Below are positions 57,686 to 64,000 of a DNA stretch of 64,000 nt, piece after piece. This stretch comes from Prostheceraeus crozeri (lineage: Eukaryota > Platyhelminthes > Polycladida > Euryleptidae). Positions within the stretch are counted from its first letter, which is position 1; each line of letters opens with the position of its first letter. Where the stretch lies: assembly GCA_907163375.1 (NCBI GenBank), contig CAJQUW010001446.1, positions 248,001-312,000 on the forward strand, in the 5' to 3' direction. Both the position numbers and the translations under genes were made by a program. Under the pieces are notes generated by a model. It made no database searches. It was not told the DNA's origin and saw only the letters and a list, made by a program, of their open reading frames with translations.

Positions 57686-57710
57686 TATTCACATCATCAA
57701 ACAACTTCAA

Positions 57711-57724
57711 CGTATTTATAACTT
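57711..57724 (-). promoter_or_regulatory. TATA box of the RING gene
   Basis: AAGTTATAAATACG on the minus strand lies about 30 bases upstream of the first ATG, close for a leader but in the expected orientation. Confidence 0.5.
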
Positions 57725-57799
57725 AACCTAGTTATGAAAATCAATACAGTTGTCATCACAGTCACAATGGTCACAAATGTCGCATTTGAGCAAGCAGTC

Positions 57800-58060
57800 T
57801 CAAAACAAACAACTATCTGTTCAAGTTCCGAAATAGATGTTCGCATCCCTACTCTAATTTACATACTCCAATTCAATTTCGGAACAAGCCGTTCCGATCC
57901 CAACACACAAATAAGTGTACCGAATCATTAAGTATGATCTCATATCGGTTGTCAATCGGAACGCAGTTCCTTTTTACATGTTCGAAACATGTTCCGATTG
58001 GTAATTCGGAACATGTTCCTATCCATGTTCGCATCCACTACCAGCGCGTCCGCAAAACTA
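57800..58060. repeat. Flank with repeated GTTCGCATCC and GTTCCGATT words
   Basis: GATGTTCGCATCCCTACT (near 57837) and CATGTTCGCATCCACTACC (near 58024) are near-identical, 187 bases apart. Between them lie GGAAC/GTTCC inverted words, including AATCGGAAC ... GTTCCGATT and ATGTTCGAAACAT. Read on the minus strand both units begin AGT, as Polinton ends do. I could not find a partner on the left side. Confidence 0.4.
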
Positions 58061-58305
58061 ACTACTCCGAAGCTCTGATCTGAGCAAAATGCACTACATA
58101 TCAATGATTTAGCACGTGCTACAGCTGATGCGAGTAACTCTTGTTCAGCAATCGACTTATTATTATTATTATGCTCATTATTATAATAACATGTAAATTA
58201 TTATCAGCATCTCAAACTTATTGCAATGTCACAATCCACTCGTAACGAACGGGAAGAGGTCGTAAATGTAAAGAAGATAGTTGACGTAATTTGTGGCCAG
58301 CAGTC

Positions 58306-58337
58306 CTTACTTTCAAAGTCCCTACTTTGAAAGTAAG
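58306..58337. repeat. 14-bp perfect hairpin
   Basis: CTTACTTTCAAAGT, loop CCCT, ACTTTGAAAGTAAG. No tail of T residues or obvious Helitron start partner was seen. Confidence 0.8.
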
Positions 58338-58339
58338 AC

Positions 58340-59757
58340 TAGAAAATGAAATCTAAATTTTGAAATTCCAATGCAAACTTTGATAATTACCACGTAGATC
58401 ATAACAAAGCATTGAAAATTTCCAAAGTTTATGCATTTCAAGACAATCTCAAATGTAAACAATCATTTTTTTCTCGGAGAGAGGATTCCACTATAGGCCT
58501 GAACACAACCGTATTATCAAGCACGTATATAGTATCAACAAAGAAAAAATTGAAATAAGACTATACTTAAATCGATCATGGAGAGAGAATTCAGATGACA
58601 ATCGGATTGACAGTTATCGATAGAATTGATTTCAGCTCTTTCATTGGTAGAAATTTGGTATCATGAAAATTATTTGATCTACAGTTAATTATGCTTTATT
58701 AACATACTTATATAGAAGAAAGAGGGGCATCTGGTGCAGCAAAAACGATTCCAAATGTAAAGAGATAGAGCGGAGATCTATTTCTTCGGAGATTATTTTG
58801 CATTTTGTTAAATGTACGCATTTGATCAATCAATCAAGCATGAAACTATATTACAATCCTAAGAAGCGATAACAATAATGAAATTATTGATGTGCTATAT
58901 TCCGGTATGACATGCGTATTGCAGTGATGCAGCTACAAAAAAATGTCTTTATCATCATTATATCACTGACTACATACATGTACATCCGCATTCGCCCTCA
59001 TGAAAATACCTCACTAACTTCTCCTCAAACTCTCCAAAACTTACAGCGAAATGGTGAATCTCATGATGAATTAACGAGAATTTAAGCTGATTGAGGCGAA
59101 TGTAGGACGGGTTCACCTTAACTTACAGCGAATGCGAATTTTCTCTTTACGAATAATGGCCGTAGGGCGAATATTGAAGTCTTCCTCCTTAACTTCTCAG
59201 TAACTAAGAGCGTGGAGAATATCAACGATCCTATTAATGAATTCAGTGGGATGGTTGATAATGATATACAGTTCACTAAGTAAATGAGTCATAACTCATC
59301 ATCGTCTGATTGGATCAAGTTACTGTATTGTGAATTTCATCAGAGGAACGCATACCAGAGGACATTTTCGTCGTTGGTGCTTTTGATGACGGACAAGTGA
59401 TTTCACAGCATTCGAGCAGCGAAGATTTACAAGTGAGCGTTATCTCATGTTTGATATACTTAAGTAGTTTGCAATCCATCAACCGAAGCTGTTACACCGA
59501 AAAGAGTCAAATAGCTAGCTGTCTACATAAGAAAACGACTTCAGAATGTTATGAATATAAAGCCTTATGTTTGAAACAAGTGCACCATTGAAAAGGAGTT
59601 TCACTTTTATTTAGGCAAACAGATATTGAAACTTTTTTGCATTAGAGTGTGGTATTTACAGATGAAGAAATTTCCAACAACTTTCATTAACTGATCTCAT
59701 TAGAGAGATCACTTAACAGATTTCTCAGTTTGATTTTTTCAATTGAATTCGATAGAA
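58340..59757 (+). other. Upstream flank of the BEN-like gene
   Basis: Mostly AT-rich and without recognised genes. A possible coding exon around 59360-59431 (DGQVISQHSSSEDLQ, followed by GTGAGC) lies 330 bases before the gene's ATG exon, but it has no confirmed acceptor. Confidence 0.35.
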
Positions 59758-59922
59758 ATGCCTAGAAAGAGAGATTACTTGACTTGGCTAAGACCTAATT
59801 CTGGAGAGGAAATTCCAAGAACCACATATAATAGACTCATTTCCCAACAGACAGTGGATGCACAGATTTCTTCCATGTCTGAGCAAACTTTTGATGCATC
59901 TCAATTTATGCTGGCGTCCGAT
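59758..59922 (+). CDS. BEN-like repeat gene, candidate first coding exon
   Basis: ATG at 59758 gives MPRKRDYLTWLRPNSGEEIP then RTTYNRLISQQTVDAQISSM, a short basic start with a Ser/Thr/Gln-rich continuation. The frame stays open to 60168 but cannot join the next exon without splicing. The donor chosen, GTTAGT at 59923, leaves phase 0, as exon 2 requires. It is weak, and other donors are possible, so the 3' end is provisional. The gene is in the same orientation and spacing as the exons below. Confidence 0.5.
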
Positions 59923-60149
59923 GTTAGTCTGTTGGCCGATGATGTCTTCGATAACCATTCAGCAGCCATCTTGTACTTTATATCTTGTATGCTTCATTAT
60001 AATCTTAAAATGCCTGACTCTTTCCAGCTCCAACATTGTCCTACCATGACCAGTCAAGGCATTTTCAAAAAAACATTTTCCCAATGTTTCAAAAATTCGT
60101 TCAAAAATAATGATAAATCATGTCCTTCTATTTCAATTTCATTTTTCAG

Positions 60150-60290
60150 GATGAGCTCTTACAGTTAGAAAAAACGGAGTTGGTGAGAAGAATTCGTTGC
60201 ATGGAGCGAAGAATAGAGGAATTAGAACGACTCAATTCAATATTGATCTCAGATGTTCCACAGTCAATCTCGAGAACATTAAAAACTATC
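60150..60290 (+). CDS. BEN-like repeat gene, coiled-coil exon
   Basis: A 141-nt exon bounded by TTTTTCAG and GTAAGT, phase 0 on both sides. It reads DELLQLEKTELVRRIRCMER and RIEELERLNSILISDVPQSI, ending SRTLKTI. The heptad spacing of L and I with charged flanks is a coiled coil, fit for dimerisation. A coiled coil followed by a BEN domain is a known arrangement (for example in BEND-type proteins). Confidence 0.7.
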
Positions 60291-62012
60291 GTAAGTTGTT
60301 TAGTACATCCATAAGAATACGAGTGTTCTTGTGCGCATTTCGTTCAATTGTCAATTGATATAGGCTACACACATCACGATATTTCCTAATGATAATGATT
60401 GTCGCATTTCAATCCGGTCCGGGATCCGTTTCTGCTAAAATGATGAGGCTCAAGCTCGTTATATCTGCATACAGAATGAGAATTCATCCATATTAACAAC
60501 CGTAACTTACAGTGTTTATTTAGAGAAAATATTCTTGCGCTTAAAATTCCTTCCAAGTCTCTACTTTGAGGTGTGCTGAATTTGTGTCTATTTTTATAAA
60601 ATTCATCTCATAAATACTCGATATTAACCAATGAATGATGAAATTAACTGTATGACAATAATATGTTAGACAACATTACTAAGTGGGTACATAAATACCT
60701 TGCTTATTTGTACAGAAGCCCCTACTGTTAATTTAATCGAGCATAAATACTAGTTAATTATTTATGAGGCATTATACAGCCTAGTCCAATGCTTCATTTT
60801 TTTTATAACTGACTGACGTTTGAAACATTACTAGATTTGCGCATGAAACACATAGGCCTAGGGGTGAAGTGGGGTAAGTGCGTCACTCAGGAATTTCTCT
60901 TCAGCTTCAGGCTCTATGAAAGGCATATTTCACTCATGTATATACTCAAGTATTCTAAAAATTTTCATGAGTAAAGGTTTCATTTTCTATAAATATAATA
61001 GTTACCAGATGATTTCAAAATCATACATGAAAAAATTTTCATCCTTTAAATTTATGATCATTTTTTTTGCTAACTTATTTAGTTGGTAAGAATACTTTCA
61101 CTGTCTATCTTGATAGAAGAGAACTTCTTAGGGTTGTATTAACTTCAATGACAAGCATTTATTGCATTGAGATATTGCTAGTTCCTAAGTTATAGTCAAA
61201 ATTCTAAACCAATCGTAAAATATGACCTTGGGGTAAGTGCGTCATCAAGGTCATTTAAAATAGTCAAAAAAATATGTGTCAAGTTTACTAATATTCAATG
61301 AAAATTTCACTGAATATTTAAGTAAATACCCACGAGAAATCATATCTCTAACGGCAGCTTCAGATGTTCGATATTTTTTTCCTGACAGTCAAATTACCTG
61401 ATTTCGCGTCGCACTTACCCCACTTGACTACCAAGCTCGCACAAAGTTGTAGGCACTTGACATTAAAGACTTACATGTCTCTTTATCATGATGACCTCCG
61501 CTGTTCAGACATACGTGAATGAGGATGGCTGCTTATTCATTTAATATCAATCTAACCCGTGTCCTTTTGGTGAAATATCAGATGAGTGAGAAAGTCATGG
61601 AGCAATGCAATCCTGTCAACCATCTTCGAAGCGCAGTTCGGTTTTGCAATATCATCATGGAACATCAATTATTCTAAAATAGCCATCAGAGGCACACTCG
61701 ATTTGTCAGAATCATAAAGAGATACTTCTCATCGGTTCAACATCGGCCTGAGTCGTTGCTGCTGTCGCTCGAATAATCAACGAATCCAGATGCAAAGTTA
61801 CTAATTAAACATACTTAATTTAACACTGATCTTCATAAGAATATGTTATTGTGATTTTTAGCAATTACAAATGTTTAGGATCCAATAAATCCATCAAAGA
61901 TACTGCCTTTTTAGCCATCCATACGTGGCCAAATTCAAATTAGTGAGGTCAATGTGTAATTGTATTGAAACGTAGTCTTCTTTTATTGTCAACGAGTATC
62001 ATATTGTTTCAG
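60291..62012 (+). other. Intron between coiled-coil and repeat exons
   Basis: GTAAGT at 60291 to CAG at 62010-62012. It contains a 559-bp inverted-repeat element (60867-61425). Otherwise AT-rich with no recognised feature. Confidence 0.65.
60867..61425. mobile_element. MITE-like element with AAGTGGGGTAAGTGCG terminal inverted repeats
   Basis: AAGTGGGGTAAGTGCGTCAC at the left end is matched by its inverted AAGTGGGGTAAGTGCGACGC at the right end, 16 bases identical. A third copy, GGGGTAAGTGCGTCATC, lies inside at 61230-61246 and is itself embraced by TGACCTTG ... CAAGGTCA. No coding capacity. The flanks give no clear target duplication. Confidence 0.65.
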
Positions 62013-63480
62013 ATTGTGCCAACTGCTTCAAAAGTCGATCATTCATTAAACCATGGGAACATTCTTCCTTCAACACAGGACTCTTCAGCATCCGCAAGCT
62101 ATTCTCAGTCATCTAAAGTGAAATTCCAAGAGAGAAACGAAAATATCCTTCCTTCATCGCAGGACTCTTCCATCTCCGCAAGTAATTCTCAGTCATCTCA
62201 AATGAACTTCCAAGAAAGAAACGAAAATATCCTTCCTTCATCGCAGGACTCTTCAATCTCCGCAAGTTATTCTCAGTCATCTCAAATGAACTTCCAAGAG
62301 AGAAACGAAATTATCCCACCATCATCGCAGGACTCTTCAATCTCCGCAAGCTATTCTCAGTCATCTCAAATGAACTTCCAAGAAAGAAACGAAAATATCC
62401 TTCCTTCATCGCAGGACTCTTCAATCTCCGCAAGCTATTCTCAGTCATCTCAAATGAACTTCCAAGAGAGAAACGAAAATATCCTTCCTTCATCGCAGGA
62501 CTCTTCCATCTCCGCAAGTAATTCTCAGTCATCTCAAATGAACTTCCAAGAAAGAAACGAAAATATCCTTCCTTCATCGCAGGACTCTTCCATCTCCGCA
62601 AGCTATTCTCAGTCATCTCAAATGAACTTCCAAGAGAGAAACGAAAATATCCTTCCTTCATCGCAGGACTCTTCAATCTCCGCAAGTTATTCTCAGTCAT
62701 CTCAAATGAACTTCCAAGAAAGAAACGAAAATATCCTTCCTTCATCACAGGACTCTTCAATCTCCGCAAGTTATTCTCAGTCATCTCAAATGAACTTCCA
62801 AGAAAGAAACGAAAATATCCTTCCTTCATCGCAGGACTCTTCAATCTCCGCAAGTAATTCTCAGTCATCTCAAATGAACTTCCAAGAGAGAAACGAAAAT
62901 ATCCTTCCTTCATCGCAGGACTCTTCAATCTCCGCAAGTTATTCTCAGTCATCTCAAATGAACTTCCAAGAAAGAAACGAAAATATCCTTCCTTCATCAC
63001 AGGACTCTTCAATCTCCGCAAGTTATTCTCAGTCATCTCAAATGAACTTCCAAGAAAGAAACGAAAATATCCTTCCTTCATCACAGGACTCTTCAATCTC
63101 CGCAAGTTATTCTCAGTCATCTCAAATGAACTTCCAAGAAAGAAACGAAAATATCCTTCCTTCATCGCAGGACTCTTCAATCTCCGCAAGTAATTCTCAG
63201 TCATCTCAAATGAACTTCCAAGAGAGAAACGAAAATATCCTTCCTTCACCACGACAAGTTGATGGCAGCTGTCGGACTAATGTTTACCAAAGATATCTGG
63301 CACTAACTCCTCAGCAAGAATTTGCTATAAATTCCTGTACAAAATGGAAGAAGTTAGTCAATACCATTTTGAATATTGTGTATACCAAACAAGAAATGGT
63401 TGCTATGAATGCAGTAAGAAGCACCAGAGGCTTATCAAACCGGCTCGTGATGAGTTCAGACATAAGAGAGTGGATATTTG
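62013..63480 (+). CDS. BEN-like repeat gene, giant repeat exon with C-terminal BEN-like domain
   Basis: Acceptor TTGTTTCAG (ends 62012) and donor GTAAGTG (63481) give a 1468-nt exon, entering at phase 0 and leaving at phase 1. After IVPTASKVDHSLNHG come fourteen 28-residue repeats of the type NENILPSSQDSSISASYSQS then SQMNFQER: Ser/Gln/Asn/Tyr-rich, low complexity, probably disordered. The tail reads RYLALTPQQEFAINS, then KWKKLVNTILNIVYTKQEMV, VRSTRGLSNRLVMSSDIREW. This resembles the start of a BEN domain (L-V..L...V(F/Y)T..E(L/M)......G.....L....I). BEN domains bind DNA or partner chromatin proteins; a full domain would need the next exon, beyond 63480. Confidence 0.65.
62052..63227 (+). repeat. 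Coding tandem array: 14 x 84 bp
   Basis: Exactly fourteen 84-bp units (14 x 84 = 1176) keep the reading frame. From unit 2 on, the tyrosine/asparagine site (SASYSQ or SASNSQ) follows N-Y-Y-Y repeatedly (units 2, 6, 10 and 14 carry N), a four-unit higher-order period of 336 bp. Unit 1 is the most diverged, and unit 4 has a local NEIIPPSS variant. Confidence 0.95.
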
Positions 63481-64000
63481 GTAAGTGTGAGCTCTGAGTA
63501 GATTTGCATGAAGTACATATATAAATGTACCGTAGACGCCCAAATATATGGCAATTCACACATATTCAGTCAAATAAATGAATATACAACTATACGTGTA
63601 TATGCACTTGAATGCCTGTTTAGAGTTTCGCAACTTGAATAGATAAGAGCTCTCACATCCTCAGCTACGCATTTAGCCCACATGCATCCCAAGCTTAAAT
63701 CCAGGTATGGATAAAACATCAATATGTACTCCATACATCAATATAATACAATGTCACATAACTTGTCTATACTCTCAATGTATTTCCTAATGGTGACATT
63801 TGCGATGTATGATCTAAGAAAATCTACGATGTCGTTATGATATCGTTGCATGAAGATAGACAAATGTATCTATAATAAATGTGTCTATGTATACGATATT
63901 ACTTTTGGTACCTTACTTTTTGTACATCACTTTTTTCATCGCTCTTTTCATTACAAACTTATTGATATATCCACGCATTCGTGTACATGTAGCTCCTTTT
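63481..64000 (+). other. Downstream intron or flank of the BEN-like gene
   Basis: Begins with the donor GTAAGTG. AT-rich, no further exon recognised before the window ends. Confidence 0.5.

Larger units (their letters stand above)
38470..57730. mobile_element. Polinton/Maverick (old, broken copy)
   Basis: The span holds the hallmark Polinton set: protein-primed family B DNA polymerase, retroviral-type integrase with chromodomain, FtsK/HerA packaging ATPase, adenain-like protease and double jelly-roll capsid protein, plus basic virion-like and unrecognised genes. Polymerase and a few small genes run on the plus strand. The virion and maintenance genes run on the minus strand, meeting at about 48.5 kb. 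Without the nested copia element the core is about 14 kb, or about 17 kb if the spliced gene to the left belongs, which fits the family's usual 15-20 kb. Around ten or more breaks are spread over the genes and most of them lie in the polymerase; several other genes are fully open. I found no terminal inverted repeats by eye, so the ends given are those of the recognisable genes. Confidence 0.93.

Noticed and set aside
58306-58337. Helitron 3' end (hairpin followed by CTAG)
   Set aside because: The CTAG lies close to the hairpin, but no TC start, insertion between A and T, or Rep/helicase remnant was found.
61965-62035. An apparent signal peptide (LLLLSTSIILFQIVPTAS) in front of the repeats
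   Set aside because: It has no ATG start, and TTGTTTCAG at 62004-62012 is a strong acceptor in the right phase for the coiled-coil exon. The hydrophobic run is the intron's pyrimidine tract read as protein.
62052-63227. CRISPR-like repeat array
   Set aside because: Units are contiguous 84-bp coding repeats without unique spacers, in a eukaryotic gene.
62311-63252. A 313-codon open frame on the minus strand across the repeat array
   Set aside because: It is the antisense shadow of the 84-bp coding repeat: the unit length is a multiple of three, so any stop-free frame stays open through all copies. Splice sites and the conserved tail support the plus strand.
1-64000. tRNA, rRNA or other standard RNA genes
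   Set aside because: I looked for B-box words (GGTTCGANTCC) and cloverleaf patterns on both strands and found none that I could support.

Overview
The window is animal nuclear DNA: AT-rich, with long introns, GT-AG and one AT-AC splice junction, many transposon remains, and no operons or ribosome binding sites. The host gene on the left is a voltage-gated calcium channel of the Cav2 class, with exon lengths and a minor-class intron of the kind seen in vertebrates. Together with a Polinton, a Ty1/copia element, a Penelope-like element and DD41D-type mariner, this suggests a marine invertebrate; I cannot name the phylum safely from sequence alone.

Layout. 1-1.4 kb: a 5'-truncated Penelope-like element between two (TA)n tracts, followed by a perfect 36-bp inverted repeat and a small MITE. 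4.7-28.3 kb: three exons of the Cav2 gene on the minus strand (exon 1 28029-28261, exon 2 13485-13590, exon 3 4718-4857), with introns of about 14.4 and 8.6 kb holding Tc1, mariner and LINE debris. Intron 1 is a U12-type AT-AC intron. 28.3-29.4 kb is the CpG- and GA-rich upstream flank. 30.5-33.7 kb: a LINE remnant and a nearly complete mariner-like element with TA duplications. 34-35.4 kb: a GC-rich patch, a 200-bp tandem duplication and a telomere-like stretch.

35.7-57.7 kb is the accessory core. A spliced five-exon gene (cysteine-rich, serine/acidic, proline-alanine, coiled coil) leads into a Polinton/Maverick whose DNA polymerase B gene is interrupted by a Ty1/copia element (41960-46924) with near-identical LTRs. 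The Polinton then carries small plus-strand genes, a convergence point marked by a palindromic poly(A) signal, and on the minus strand an adenain-like protease, double jelly-roll capsid protein, basic virion-like protein, a second virion protein, integrase with chromodomain, packaging ATPase, several unrecognised genes, and at the right edge a UBA plus RING gene resembling the C-terminal half of inhibitor-of-apoptosis proteins. The element is an old, broken copy; no terminal inverted repeats were found by eye.

59.7-63.5 kb: a spliced plus-strand host-type gene with a short basic N-terminus, a coiled-coil exon, then one large exon made of fourteen 84-bp (28-residue) S/Q/Y/N-rich repeats ending in a BEN-like domain. 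The repeats show a four-unit higher-order period. Its intron holds a small inverted-repeat element.
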